From an uncultured Synechococcaceae cyanobacterium (GTDB lineage: Bacteria; Cyanobacteriota; Cyanobacteriia; PCC-6307; Cyanobiaceae), in the NCBI GenBank assembly GCA_903907855.1, contig CAIVPT010000178.1, positions 1 through 45,537 of the forward strand: DNA of 45,537 nucleotides, in the 5' to 3' direction. This document shows, one piece after another, positions 34,762 through 44,373 of the stretch (its first letter is position 1; the number at the start of each line of letters is the position of its first letter). Made by a program: the position numbers and the translations under genes. The notes beneath the pieces were generated by a model that was given only the letters and a program-made list of their open reading frames with translations, was not told where the DNA came from and did no database searches.

Positions 34762-35973
34762 CTAGCCCGCGCTGAGCACGCCCGCCTGCATGCGCACCAC
34801 CTGGGCAGCCCGCGTCCAGCCGCCGCGGAAGGCTCCTAGGTGGGTGGCGCTCACCAGGCACTGGTGGCCTTCGCCAACGGCCTCCAGCAGCAGCTGCTGG
34901 CGCTCCGGATCGAGCTCAGCGAGCACGTCATCGAGCAGCAGTAGCGGCGGGTGGCCCACCACTCGCCCCACCAGCTCCAGCTCCGCCAGCTTCAGGGCCA
35001 GCACCAGCGTGCGTTGCTGCCCCGCCGAGCCATAGCGGCGGGCAGGCTGCTCGGCCAACTGCAGCTCGATTTCGTCCCGCTGGGGCCCCACCTGGCAGGA
35101 GCCGAGCCGTGTCTCCTCCGGGCGCTGCTGGCGCAGCTGTTCCTCCAGCGCCTGGCGCCAGAGCTCCTCCTGGCGGGCTTCCTCCGGCTCCGGAGCGAGG
35201 ATGGTGCCGCTGCGATAGAGCAGGGAAAGGCGTTCCCCGCCGCCCCCCAGCCGCTCCTGCCAGAGGGCCGCCAGGGGCTCCAGTCGCTGCAGCGCCCGAA
35301 AGCGGCGGCGGTGCAGGCGGGTGCCCACCAGGGCCATCTGCTGGTCGAAGACATCGAGCAGGGCCTCCCGCTGGCCAACGGCCAGACCGCGGCGCAGCAG
35401 CTGGCTGCGCTGCCGCAGCAGGCGGCCGTAGCGGCTGAGCAGGGCGCCGTAGGGCGGCTCCAGCTGCAGCACTACCCGGTCGAGCCATTGGCGCCGCTGG
35501 GCGGGCTCCCCCCGCACCAGATCAAGATCGAGGGCACTGAAGCCCACACAGCGCAGGGGGCCGATCAGGTCGAGCTGGCGCTCCAGCGGCCGGCCATTGC
35601 GCAGGGCCATCCGACCGCCGCTGCGCCGCAGACGCAGCTCCCAGCTGTCGCCTTCGTCGTCCCCGGCCCGCAGCCGGCTGGCGTCGTGGCCATGGCGGAT
35701 CAGGTCGCGGTCGTGGCTGCAGCGGTGGGAACGCAGGCTGGTGAGCAGCTCCACCGCCTCCAGCAGGTTGGATTTGCCCTCGCCATTGCGGCCGACCACG
35801 AGCAGACGCGGCTCCGTCAACGCCAGCTCGAGGCAGGCGATGTTGCGGAAGTGGTGCAGCTCCAGGCGTTGCAGCCGGATGGGACTGGGGCGATCGACCG
35901 CTAAGGTAGTGGAATCAGGACCAGGAACCGGCCACGAGCAATCGGGTTGGCGGTGGGCCCTGATGTTGGGCAT
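34762..35973 (-). CDS. recF: DNA replication and repair protein RecF
   Basis: SMC-like ATPase loading RecA at single-strand gaps. Walker A GRNGEGKS is at 61-68, the signature [10 protein letters not shown] near 314-323, and Walker [13 protein letters not shown] near 348-359. The family N-terminus ([14 protein letters not shown]) begins about residue 32. No in-frame ATG, GTG or TTG lies between it and Met 35,973, whose ATG overlaps the first six bases of tRNA-Arg on the opposite strand. The true start is uncertain and may be a rare codon. Confidence 0.9.
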   Translation of the reverse strand: MPNIRAHRQPDCSWPVPGPDSTTLAVDRPSPIRLQRLELHHFRNIACLELALTEPRLLVVGRNGEGKSNLLEAVELLTSLRSHRCSHDRDLIRHGHDASRLRAGDDEGDSWELRLRRSGGRMALRNGRPLERQLDLIGPLRCVGFSALDLDLVRGEPAQRRQWLDRVVLQLEPPYGALLSRYGRLLRQRSQLLRRGLAVGQREALLDVFDQQMALVGTRLHRRRFRALQRLEPLAALWQERLGGGGERLSLLYRSGTILAPEPEEARQEELWRQALEEQLRQQRPEETRLGSCQVGPQRDEIELQLAEQPARRYGSAGQQRTLVLALKLAELELVGRVVGHPPLLLLDDVLAELDPERQQLLLEAVGEGHQCLVSATHLGAFRGGWTRAAQVVRMQAGVLSAG

Positions 35974-36041
35974 GTAGCTCAGTTGGATAGAGCATCAGAT
36001 TCCGGTTCTGAGTGTCGGGGGTTCGAGTCCCTCCATGCTCG
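35968..36041 (+). tRNA. trnR: tRNA-Arg(CCG)
   Basis: 74-nt cloverleaf. The acceptor arms GGGCATG and CATGCTC pair with one G-U, with discriminator G. The anticodon stem TCAGA/TCTGA encloses the loop TTCCGGT with anticodon CCG. The T-arm GGGGG/CCCTC surrounds TTCGAGT. CCA is not encoded. It is divergent from recF, whose start codon overlaps its 5' end. The following 60 bp are C-rich (C11 at 36,086-36,096) before the GNAT gene. Confidence 0.96.
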
Positions 36042-36101
36042 CTGCCCGGGCCCCCCGGCCCCCAGCCTCCCAGCCCTCCCCGCTTCCCCCCCCCCCGGCC
36101 C

Positions 36102-36563
36102 TCAGCTGCCCCCCAGGTGCAGCCCCATGGCGCGGATTCCGCCGGGGTCCACCACGAATCCTGCGCGGCTGAGGGCCGCCAGGGCTTCAGGCGGTGCCGA
36201 TACCGACACGCTGCAGCCGCTTAACTCCCGCCGCAGCCGCGCCAGGGAAGCCTGCAGCAGCGCCGTGATCACCTGTTCGCGGGCAGGATCGCTCGGGTCG
36301 CTGAGCAGATCCCAGAGGTTGGCGTTCAGGGCCTGGTCGCTGGTGATGCGCACGTAGCCGCGCAGATTGTTCTCGGCGTCGAGGACCGCGAACTGACCGT
36401 GGCTGCGCTCCAGGGCTCGCTGCCACAGCTCCGGCCGGCGGGGCGGTTCGCCGCAGGCCTGGCGCAGGCGGTTGAGCGCCTCCACTGACGGCGGCTCGTC
36501 GCTCACCAGGCGGTAGCCCTCGCGCAGGCGGGGAGTGGGGCTTGGGTTGCGGAAGGGAAGCAC
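36102..36563 (-). CDS. GNAT-like N-acetyltransferase
   Basis: 153 residues. The layout fits a small GNAT-like protein: MLPFRNPSPTPRLREGYRL at the start, a central beta strand FAVLDAENNLRGYVRITSDQ near 58-77, then LLQASLARLRREL and the C-terminal RAGFVVDPGGIRAMGLHL. The acetyl-CoA P-loop pattern is poorly conserved, so the call is tentative. It follows ppc by 11 nt on the same strand and may be co-transcribed with it. The substrate is unknown. Confidence 0.5.
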   Translation of the reverse strand: MLPFRNPSPTPRLREGYRLVSDEPPSVEALNRLRQACGEPPRRPELWQRALERSHGQFAVLDAENNLRGYVRITSDQALNANLWDLLSDPSDPAREQVITALLQASLARLRRELSGCSVSVSAPPEALAALSRAGFVVDPGGIRAMGLHLGGS

Positions 36564-36574
36564 CGGATTGGCCG

Positions 36575-39500
36575 TCAGCCTGTGTTGCGCATGCCGGCAG
36601 CGATGCCATTGATCGTGAGCAGGGCGCCCCGCAGAAGTTCGCTGCGGCTGTAGGTGCGGCCGTCGCCGTCGCCGGCGGGGGTGGGGCTTTCACTCATCGG
36701 CGGCTGGCGGTTTTGATCCCGCAGGCGCCGCAGCAGCGCCACCTGCAGGAACCCCAGGGGCACGATCGTGCGATTGCGCAGGTCAACGGAGAGCTGCAGG
36801 CCCGGATCGCCGTCGAGCAGGCGGCCATGGTTGCTGATCTGGAGCACCAGGTCGCGCGTGAGGGAGAACTCTTCGGCGATCGCCGCGTAGATGGCGGCAA
36901 ACGCCTCCCGGTTCGCTGGACGGCCCAGCGATTGCACGTAGTGGTGGGCCAACTCCAGATCCACCTTCGAGAGGGTCATCTCCACCTTGGAGATCAGCAT
37001 GCGGAAGAACGGCCAGCGTTGATAGAGCTGCTGCAGCAGCTCCATCTGGCCGGGGTCGTTGTCGAGTTCTGCCTGTAGGGCGTGGCCGACGCCGTACCAG
37101 CTCGGCAGCAGGAAGCGGCTCTGGGTCCAGCCGAACACCCAGGGGATGGCCCGCAGGCTGGAGAGATCCTTGGCCCCTCCTTTGCGCCGCGCTGGCCGGC
37201 TGGAGATCTGCAGTTTGCTGATCTCCTCGATCGGTGTGACCTGCTGGAAGAAGGCCACCAGGTCCGGGTTGTCATGCACCAGGGCGCGGTAATGGTCGCG
37301 GGAATTGGCGGCCAGTCTCTCCATCAGGGCGTTCCAGCTCGGGGTGTCGTCGAGCGGGGTGGTCACCATGCTGTTCTGCACCACGGCGGTGGTGACGGTT
37401 TCGAGGTTGTAGAGCGCCAGGTCGAGCAGCGAGTACTTCGAGGCCAGCACTTCCCCCTGCTCGGTGATCTTGATCCGCCCCCGCAGGGTGCCGCTGGGCT
37501 GGGCCAGGATCGCCTGGTAGGCCGGGCCGCCGCCGCGCCCCACCGAGCCGCCGCGGCCGTGGAAGATGCGCAGGGCCACGCCGTGTTCCTCGGCCAGGCG
37601 CTGCAGGGCGATCTGGGCCCGATGGATCTCCCAGTTGCTCGAGAGGAAACCGGAATCCTTGTTGCTGTCGGAGTAGCCGAGCATCACCTCCTGCAGCGCT
37701 TCGCCGGTGCCGCCCTGCAACAGGGAGCGGGTGAAGGGTTCGCGGAACAGCCGGGCCATCACCGCCGGCGCGCCCTGCAGGTCTTCCACCGTTTCGAACA
37801 GCGGCACGGCCTGAAGGTCGCAGCGCTGGGTGACCGGATCCACCAGACCCGCCTCCTTGGCCAGCAGCAGCACCTCCAGCAGATCGGAGACGGTGTGACT
37901 CATCGAGATCACATAGCTCTGGCAGATGCGCGGCCCAAACTCCTGCTGCAGGCGCTGCAGCATGCGGAACACCTGGAAGGTCTCGGCGGTGGGGTCGCTC
38001 CAGCGGGCGGCCGGGGGCACCAGGGGACGGCGGGTCTGGAGCTCCTCCAGCAACCAGCGGATGCGCTGCTCCTCCTCCATGGCGCCGTAGGGCACCGGCA
38101 GGTCGAGGTAGCGGCTGAGCTCGTCGATCGCATCGCTGTGGCGGGTGCTCTCCTGGCGGATGTCGAGGCTGGCCAGGTGGAAGGCGAAAATGTGCACCTG
38201 GCAGAGCAGGTGATCCAACGGTGCGCAGCTCAGGCCGGTGGCCTCCAGGCTGTCGCGGATCAGCTCCAGGTCGGAGCGGAATTCATCGGCGCTGGCGTAG
38301 TGGAGGTCGGGGCTGGTGGGGGTGAGGCCGCCGATGCCCGTGGGGTCGGGAGCGAGGGGTGTTTCGGTGGGCGCTTCCCAGCCGGCCTGGGCCAGTTTGC
38401 GGTTGCGATCCTCGGTGCGGCGCAGCCGCTCAAGGATGTAGCTGAGTTTGAGGCGGTAGGGCTCGAGCCGGTAGCGGGCGGCGCGTTCGTCGTAGATCTC
38501 CGGGAACCGCAGCCGATCCATCTCCAGGGATTCCAGCAGCTGGGGGCTGACCTGGCTCCACTGCATCGAGATGCTCAGCTGGTCCCGCAGATCGGAGACG
38601 GAGCGCACATAGCGCTCCAGCATCAGCTGGCGCTGATAGCAGGCCGTGCGCCAGGTGATGTCGTGCGTCACCGACGGGTTGCCGTCCCGGTCGGCGCCCA
38701 CCCAGGAGCCGAAGGTGCAGAAGGCTGGTTTCGGGGGCTGGACGTCGGGGTAGCTCGCGGCGAGAGCGGTGCGCAGCCGTTGCTGCAGCTGGGGCATCGC
38801 GTCGAAGAGCACCTGCTGGAAGTAGTGCAGGGCGTAGTCGACCTCGTCGAGCACCGAGGGTTTGAACTGGTGCAGCTCATCGGTGCGCCACCACAGCCGG
38901 ATCTCCTCCTCCAGCTGCTGGCGCAGAAAGGCCTGCTCCTCGGGCGTGGGGGTGCGTTCCCCCTGCAGGGCCTGGATCAGGGCGGCCACACGCCGTTGTT
39001 TGTGGCGCACCGTATGGCGCACGATCTCCGTGGGGTGGGCGGTGAACACCAGCTGGATGTCGAGCTCCCCCAGCAGGTTTTCCAGCTGGGCCGGGGGCAC
39101 GTTGAGGGCGCGCAGCCGCTCAAACAGTTGCCGAAAGGTGGCCGGGTCGCTCTGGCTCGCCAGGGGGGGGAGGAAGGGGTCGTTGTTGGCGCGGACGCTC
39201 GCGCGGTTGAGGCTCTCCAGGTAGCTGTCCTCCTCGATGTGCTGCTCGAGGATGTTGACCAGCTGGAAATAAAGGGAGAAGCCGCGGGCGGCGGCGATGC
39301 CATCGGCCAGATCCATCGAGCGGATCACGGCCACGATCGCTTCGGTGGCCCCGCTTGGCAGGGTGGTGCCTTCCCCCTCCGGACCGATCTCCGCCGGGGA
39401 GAGGGGGCCGCTGCACCGCTTGAGTCGCAGCAGTTTCTCCACCTGCTCCGGCGGGCACTCGCTGCGCAGCACGGTCTCCCAGAGCTCCTCCACCAGCTCC

Positions 39501-39628
39501 AGGCGCTCCCCCAGCAGGCGGATGGCACCGGGGGTGGTCTCGGCTGCCCCACCCGTGGTTGCCGCGGTCACAGCTTCGATGGGCTGCCGCATGGGGGCAG
39601 GCGGGGGGCAGGAGGGTTCCATGATCAT
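36575..39628 (-). CDS. ppc: Phosphoenolpyruvate carboxylase
   Basis: Anaplerotic enzyme, PEP + HCO3- to oxaloacetate. 1017 residues. The catalytic motif [15 protein letters not shown] is near 194-208. [21 protein letters not shown] and [20 protein letters not shown] contain the PEP and bicarbonate-binding residues. The C-terminus MRNTG is the conserved end. The start ATG overlaps the gshA stop (ATGA), which argues against the longer frame and implies coupling. The first 30 residues are Pro/Thr-rich. Confidence 0.97.
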   Translation of the reverse strand: MIMEPSCPPPAPMRQPIEAVTAATTGGAAETTPGAIRLLGERLELVEELWETVLRSECPPEQVEKLLRLKRCSGPLSPAEIGPEGEGTTLPSGATEAIVAVIRSMDLADGIAAARGFSLYFQLVNILEQHIEEDSYLESLNRASVRANNDPFLPPLASQSDPATFRQLFERLRALNVPPAQLENLLGELDIQLVFTAHPTEIVRHTVRHKQRRVAALIQALQGERTPTPEEQAFLRQQLEEEIRLWWRTDELHQFKPSVLDEVDYALHYFQQVLFDAMPQLQQRLRTALAASYPDVQPPKPAFCTFGSWVGADRDGNPSVTHDITWRTACYQRQLMLERYVRSVSDLRDQLSISMQWSQVSPQLLESLEMDRLRFPEIYDERAARYRLEPYRLKLSYILERLRRTEDRNRKLAQAGWEAPTETPLAPDPTGIGGLTPTSPDLHYASADEFRSDLELIRDSLEATGLSCAPLDHLLCQVHIFAFHLASLDIRQESTRHSDAIDELSRYLDLPVPYGAMEEEQRIRWLLEELQTRRPLVPPAARWSDPTAETFQVFRMLQRLQQEFGPRICQSYVISMSHTVSDLLEVLLLAKEAGLVDPVTQRCDLQAVPLFETVEDLQGAPAVMARLFREPFTRSLLQGGTGEALQEVMLGYSDSNKDSGFLSSNWEIHRAQIALQRLAEEHGVALRIFHGRGGSVGRGGGPAYQAILAQPSGTLRGRIKITEQGEVLASKYSLLDLALYNLETVTTAVVQNSMVTTPLDDTPSWNALMERLAANSRDHYRALVHDNPDLVAFFQQVTPIEEISKLQISSRPARRKGGAKDLSSLRAIPWVFGWTQSRFLLPSWYGVGHALQAELDNDPGQMELLQQLYQRWPFFRMLISKVEMTLSKVDLELAHHYVQSLGRPANREAFAAIYAAIAEEFSLTRDLVLQISNHGRLLDGDPGLQLSVDLRNRTIVPLGFLQVALLRRLRDQNRQPPMSESPTPAGDGDGRTYSRSELLRGALLTINGIAAGMRNTG

Positions 39629-40797
39629 CCCAAAGCGCGCGCCGCGTCTGTGGCAAGCCATGCCGCCAGCTGCTGCTCGCGCTGCTCGAGGGCAGCGGCC
39701 TCGTCCGCGAGGATCGCCGCCACGCTCTCACCGGCCCCATGGCGGGCCAGCCAGCGCATCGCCGTGTTGCCGCCGCCCCGCTCCAGGGGCAGGAGCAGCA
39801 GCCGCAGGGGTTCGAGCACCTCGGCCAGGTCGAGGCTGGCGGCGAGGGGGGCCATCTCCTGCAGCTCGGCCGCGATCCAGTCGCGGGCCGGCAGCGTCTG
39901 GCCTGTGCGCCAGTGCCGCAGGGGAGCATCGAGGCTGGCGCGGGCGACGGCCCGGTCGTTGCTGTCGGCCAGTTGGGCCAGGGTCTCGGGGTCGAGGCCC
40001 GAAGCCTGCAGCGGGTCGTGGCTGGGGGGATCGGCCAGCAGCTGCTGCACCCGCAGTTCCGCGAAGGCGGTGACCGCCAGCAGCAACAGGGGGTCGTGGA
40101 TCAGATCGCAGATCCGGATCTCCACCCGGTTGAGGTCGTGGGGGCGGTCGTCCCCATTCGGACGCACGGAGGTCCAGAGATGGCGCACGTTGACCATGGC
40201 GCCGCTGCGCAACTGCTCCTCCATCCAGGCGACGTAGTGGGCGTGGCTGGTGAACAGGGGCGTGTGCGGGGGGGTGAGGGGAAACTGCAACCACCGGTGC
40301 GAGTGGGCGCCGGTGGGGTGGTTGTCGAGGAAGGGGGAGGAGGCGCTCAGGGCCAGCAGCAGCGCCCCTTCGCAGCGCAACAGGCGCAGGGCCGCGAACA
40401 GGGGCTCCATGGCGGCCACGCCCAGGTTGATGTGCACGCTGGCGGTGACGACCCGGGTGCCGTAGGTGGCCTCGATCGTGCCGTGATAGGCGTTGCTGGG
40501 ATCGGAGCGCTCGAAGCGCTGGCTGTCACCGGTGCTCAGGGTGCTTCCCGGCAGCAGGGTGAGGCCGCGGGGTTCGAGCCAGCGCCGGAGCCGCTGGCGG
40601 GGTTCGAGCAGGAGCTCCAGCTGGTGGCGGTAGCTGGGATCGGGGGGGGTGATGTACTCGAGGTTGCGTTGGTCCGGCTCGGTGACGAAGCCCTCGAGGG
40701 CCGCGGCGGCCTCCGCGGCGCAACCGACCACCGTGCCGTCGGGCCGGCCGGTGTACATCTCCACTTCAAACCCCTTCGACAGCAGGGTGGCGCTCAT
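39625..40797 (-). CDS. gshA: Glutamate-cysteine ligase, cyanobacterial type
   Basis: First step of glutathione synthesis, the main redox buffer of cyanobacteria. 390 residues. [21 protein letters not shown] starts the protein (split), followed by [20 protein letters not shown] and [21 protein letters not shown]. The C-terminal half has [20 protein letters not shown] with the family's conserved acidic residues. It overlaps trpE (stop/ATG) and ppc (stop/ATG), so the three genes are coupled. The family call rests on similarity I recall, not a search. Confidence 0.85.
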   Translation of the reverse strand: MSATLLSKGFEVEMYTGRPDGTVVGCAAEAAAALEGFVTEPDQRNLEYITPPDPSYRHQLELLLEPRQRLRRWLEPRGLTLLPGSTLSTGDSQRFERSDPSNAYHGTIEATYGTRVVTASVHINLGVAAMEPLFAALRLLRCEGALLLALSASSPFLDNHPTGAHSHRWLQFPLTPPHTPLFTSHAHYVAWMEEQLRSGAMVNVRHLWTSVRPNGDDRPHDLNRVEIRICDLIHDPLLLLAVTAFAELRVQQLLADPPSHDPLQASGLDPETLAQLADSNDRAVARASLDAPLRHWRTGQTLPARDWIAAELQEMAPLAASLDLAEVLEPLRLLLLPLERGGGNTAMRWLARHGAGESVAAILADEAAALEQREQQLAAWLATDAARALG

Positions 40798-42399
40798 CGC
40801 AGACCATCCGCCGGGGCCTCGGCCGGCACCACCCTGCGGGGTTGCAGACAGGCCAGGGCCTTGAGCATGCCCCGGGCCTTGTTGAGGGTCTCCTGGTGCT
40901 CGGCCTCGGGGCGCGAGTCGGCCACCACCCCCGCCCCGGCCTGCACCTGCACGCGCCAGCGGCCCTCCCCCGCCGGCAGCACCACCATCGTGCGGATCGT
41001 GATCGCGGTGTTCAGGGCTCCATTGAGGTCCACCGCTCCGTAGACCCCGGAATAGGGGCCTCGGGCTTCGGGTTCGAGGTCGTGGATCAGCTGCATCGCT
41101 CGGATCTTGGGCGCTCCGCTCACGGTGCCCGCCGGGAAGCTCGCCATCAGCAGGTCCCACACGTCCCGCTCACTCTGGAGCAGCCCCTCCACCTGGCTGA
41201 CGATGTGCATCACGTGCGAGTAGCGCTCAATCACCATCAGTTCGTTCACGCGCACGCTGCCGGGCCGGCAGACCCGCCCCAGGTCGTTGCGGCCGAGGTC
41301 GACGAGCATCACGTGTTCGGCCCGCTCCTTGGGATCGGCCAGCAGGTCGGCCTCCAGGGCCCTGTCCTCCGCCTCGTCCTCCCCGCGGGGCCGGGTGCCG
41401 GCGATCGGCCGCAGGGAGGCCAGCACCGACCCATCCGCCAGGGTTTCGGCCTTCACCATCACCTCGGGGCTGGAGCCGATCAGATACCAGTCGCCGAAGT
41501 TGAAGAAGGCCATGTACGGCGAGGGGTTGACCATCCGCAGGCTGCGGTACAGGTCGAACGGGTCTTGGGCCACGGTGGTTTCGAGCCGCTGGCTGAGCAC
41601 CAGCTGGAACACGTCGCCGGCGACGATGTGGTTTTGGGCCTGCCGCACCGCCTCCTGGAAGGCCGCTTCGCCCATGTTGCTGGTGGGCTGCAGGCTGGCG
41701 TCCACCTCGTCGTTGGCGGCGTCACGCCAGTCGAGTGGCACCACGTCCGGGGGCAGGGGGGCGTGCATGCGCGCCTCCAGCTGGGCGATGCGGGCGGCGG
41801 CGTGCTCCCAGGCGTGGGCCGGATCGGCGCCGTCGCTGAGGTCGGCGTAGGCCACGGCGGTGATCTGGCGTTTCACCTGGTCGAACACCAGCAGGCTGTC
41901 GGCGAGCATCCAGCAGCCATCGGGGGGCGCCCCGGCGGCGGCCGGGTGGACCGGCACACTCGGCTCGATCCACTGGATCAGCTCGTAGCCCCAGAAGCCG
42001 AGCAACTGGCCGAAGGGGGGCAGCCCGGGCACCGGGGCCGAGCGCAGGGGGGCCAGGCACTGGCGCAGCAGCTGGAAGGGGTTGCCCGCCAGCTCGTCGT
42101 GCCGTCCGTCGCGCCAGTGGCGCTCAGCCCGCCCCCCCCCGGCAGGTGAGGATCCAGAGCGGGTCGCTCGCCACGAAGCTCCAGCGGCCCAGGCGCTCGC
42201 CCCCCTCCACCGACTCCAGCAGCACCCCATGGCGGCTGTGGGCACCCGCCTTGATCCAGGTGGTCAGGGGCGTTTCCAGGTCGGCCGGCCAGCGCTTCCA
42301 GAGGGGCGCAAAGTTGGGGCCCTGGGGGCCTCCCACCGTGCCTGCGGCGACCTGCTCAAGGAAGGTGGCACGGTCAGGGCTGCGTGCGGGTGCCGGCAT
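40794..42399 (-). pseudogene. trpE: Anthranilate synthase component I, frameshifted
   Basis: Converts chorismate to anthranilate with glutamine-derived ammonia (tryptophan synthesis). The N-terminal part starts MPAPARSPDRATFLEQ and contains the Trp-binding HGVLLESVEGGERLGRWSF. The chain breaks at a nine-C tract (42,132-42,140, G9 on the coding strand) and continues in another frame as RAERHWRDGRHDELAG. Removing one G gives a continuous 534-residue protein with all chorismate-binding motifs (DLGRNDLGRV, SFPAGTVSGAPKIRAM). Translated as given, it stops four codons after the tract. It could be a sequencing error or true loss. Confidence 0.85.
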
Positions 42400-42416
42400 C
42401 GGGACGACGGGCGGGC

Positions 42417-42442
42417 AAAAAAAACGGGGCTGCTCGCCCCGC
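42417..42442 (-). terminator. Rho-independent terminator of psaD
   Basis: On the minus strand GCGGGGC-GAGCA-GCCCCG (stem 42,425-42,441, 5-nt loop) is followed by eight T (42,417-42,424). It lies 25 nt after the psaD stop and 18 nt before the trpE start. It is a textbook intrinsic terminator, so trpE probably depends on read-through or its own promoter. Confidence 0.88.
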
Positions 42443-42466
42443 TTTTCTACTGGATAGAGGGGGGGA

Positions 42467-42898
42467 TCAGGCTTCGAAGGTGGCCTTGCCGCTGAACTTG
42501 AGGCTGGCCGGATTGGGGTTGGCGCCGATGCGCCGGGGGTTGTGACCCACCATCGGGCGGCCTTCATTCACCTTTTCGGGGAACACGCCATCCTTGGGGT
42601 GCAGGAATTCGGTGTCACCGCCGGGGTAGATGCGGTAGATCTTGTAGTCCTCGATGCGGGGCTTGAACTTCGTACGCAGCTGGGTGCCCAGGGCCAGGCA
42701 CTGCTCCTTGCGGGCGAAGTACATAAGGTTTTCGCCGGCGTGCATCTCGGCGGCGCCACCGGTGGGGAGCTCGAAAACCTGGGCGGCGGTGCTCGTCCAG
42801 GTGATGGCGTACTTCTCCTCGGTTTCCGCGGCGTTGAGCAGGCCGCCCGTGCTGCCGATGTACTTGGGAAGTTGACCGGTCAGGGCCGTAGCTGGCAT
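42467..42898 (-). CDS. psaD: Photosystem I reaction center subunit II (PsaD)
   Basis: Stromal-side PSI subunit that docks ferredoxin and organises PsaC. 143 residues, the normal length. [21 protein letters not shown] (split) starts it, followed by [32 protein letters not shown] (split) and [26 protein letters not shown] (split). It ends [13 protein letters not shown] terminator follows. Upstream, 95 nt separate it from the kinase-like gene and include a 12-bp palindrome. Confidence 0.98.
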   Translation of the reverse strand: MPATALTGQLPKYIGSTGGLLNAAETEEKYAITWTSTAAQVFELPTGGAAEMHAGENLMYFARKEQCLALGTQLRTKFKPRIEDYKIYRIYPGGDTEFLHPKDGVFPEKVNEGRPMVGHNPRRIGANPNPASLKFSGKATFEA

Positions 42899-42953
42899 GG
42901 CTCGCAGATCGCTTCAGGCGGAAGCTAGCACCGTGTTTTCGGGCTCCTCCACT

Positions 42954-42965
42954 GTCCGCGCGGAC
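42954..42965. promoter_or_regulatory. 12-bp palindrome upstream of psaD
   Basis: GTCCGCGCGGAC is a perfect palindrome 56 bp before the psaD ATG. A TTGACG-like -35 lies farther upstream on the minus strand, but no good -10 is apparent. HLR1-type RpaB boxes were not found. It could be an operator or chance. Confidence 0.25.
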
Positions 42966-42993
42966 TCTTCACACCCGTCAACAAAGGCCCCCC

Positions 42994-44373
42994 TCAGCCC
43001 GCCGCCTCCGCCAGGGGGAAGAACACGGTCAGGCTGCTGCCCCCCCGTTCGGTGAGCCGGCCGCCCAGCTGATGGAACAGCTGGCGCGTGGCCTGGCGGC
43101 TCAGCTGCAGGCTGCCGGTGTCCGGATTCCAGCTGAGCACCGGCCCCACCGGCTCGCTGCGGCCCGCCGCCACGGCTCCCGCTTCCCCCCGGTCGCTGAC
43201 CGCGCGGCTGAGCTGCAGCTTCAGGCGTGGTCCCGCCGGCTGCAGGCGCATCACCACCTGGCCGCCGCTGGGCAGGCCGCGGCTGAAGCGGTCCATCAGC
43301 CCCCCGAGCATCGTCTCCAGTCGACTGGGATCGCTGAGCACCGGCGGCAGGTCGTCGTCGATCACCAGCCGGAATTCCAGGCCGCGGCGACCCAGCTGAC
43401 GGCGCCAGAGATCCTCGAGCTGGCGGAGCAGCTCGGCCAGGTCGGTGCGCGCCAGTTCGCCGCTGGCAGCGGGCCTGCCGCCGCCACGCCGCTGCAGCTC
43501 GGCGGCGAGAAAGATCAGGCCGAAGCGGTCGATCTGCTCGCTGCATTCCCCGTCGATCTGCTCCAGCCGCTGGCGCACCAGCGCCGTGAGGTCCCGGCGG
43601 CGCAGCACCGAGCGGATCAGGGTGCGGATCGTCGCCAGGGGGGTGCGCACCTCGTGGGTGAGGGCTTCGAGCAGCGCCAGTTCGCCGCTGGCCTCGCGCC
43701 GTTCGCGGTTTCGGGCCGGGGAGGGCGCCACCACCGGTTGCAGGGTCACACTGGGGGCCATCCCCGCCAGGCGCTGGGCCAGCAGGGGCCAGAAGCGCAG
43801 GGCCAGGGAGGGGTCATTGTGCAGGGGGCCCAGGTCCCGCAGGTGCTGCCGCAGGCGGCTCGCGCCGGTGGGGTCGTCCTCCTGCAGGCGCCGGTCGAGG
43901 AGGGACAGGGTGGTGGAGAGCGAGGCCGCATCGAAGCGCACCAGCAGCCGCCGTCCATCCGCCGGACCATCAACCGCCAGGGCCACCTGCAGCCGGCCGG
44001 TGATCAGCACCAGCAGCGGATCGGTGCCGTCCTCCTCCCGCAGGGGCAGGCGCTGGAAACGATCCGCCAACGCCCGGGCGCCCCGCGCCGGAGCCCCCAG
44101 ACCGCCCGGCAGCGCTGGGGTGGAGGCGGGCAGCAGGCTGTCGATCCCGGCCGGGGCCCATACCCAGCCCTCCAGCCGATGCAGCAGGGCCGGTTCGTAG
44201 AGCGCCGGCAGGGGCGCCGCCAGCCACAGGCCGCCGCCGGCCGTGGCGGGGCCAAGCAGATCCTCCTGCAGGGTTGCCAGGGCAGCCCACCACTGGCGGC
44301 GCACGCTGTCCTCGTCGCCGCGGCCCGCGGGGGCTCCTTCGGCCAGGCCGCGCCGCAGCACGGCGAGGCTCAC
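42994..44373 (-). CDS. Histidine kinase-like protein with degenerate ATP-binding domain
   Basis: 459 residues, GTG start overlapping the rodA stop (GTGA). An N-terminal segment of about 220 residues of unknown fold precedes an H-box, LTHEVRTPLATIRTLIRS, near 236-253. The ATPase region reads SDPSRLETMLGGLMDRFSRG where an N-box asparagine is expected, and the G2-like segment reads NPDTGSLQLSRQATRQLF. Both Asn and GxGxG are missing, so kinase activity is doubtful. No membrane helix is visible. A signalling or scaffolding partner is unknown. Coupling with rodA suggests a role in envelope growth. Confidence 0.7.
   Translation of the reverse strand: MSLAVLRRGLAEGAPAGRGDEDSVRRQWWAALATLQEDLLGPATAGGGLWLAAPLPALYEPALLHRLEGWVWAPAGIDSLLPASTPALPGGLGAPARGARALADRFQRLPLREEDGTDPLLVLITGRLQVALAVDGPADGRRLLVRFDAASLSTTLSLLDRRLQEDDPTGASRLRQHLRDLGPLHNDPSLALRFWPLLAQRLAGMAPSVTLQPVVAPSPARNRERREASGELALLEALTHEVRTPLATIRTLIRSVLRRRDLTALVRQRLEQIDGECSEQIDRFGLIFLAAELQRRGGGRPAASGELARTDLAELLRQLEDLWRRQLGRRGLEFRLVIDDDLPPVLSDPSRLETMLGGLMDRFSRGLPSGGQVVMRLQPAGPRLKLQLSRAVSDRGEAGAVAAGRSEPVGPVLSWNPDTGSLQLSRQATRQLFHQLGGRLTERGGSSLTVFFPLAEAAG

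Noticed and set aside
37082-40237. Very long plus-strand open frame opposite ppc and gshA
   Set aside because: High GC depletes stop codons on the opposite strand. Its translation has no family motif, and the minus-strand frames encode complete PEP carboxylase and GshA.
42124-42399. Programmed frameshift in trpE
   Set aside because: No known precedent in TrpE, no stimulatory structure or slippery heptamer context apparent; a plain indel is simpler.
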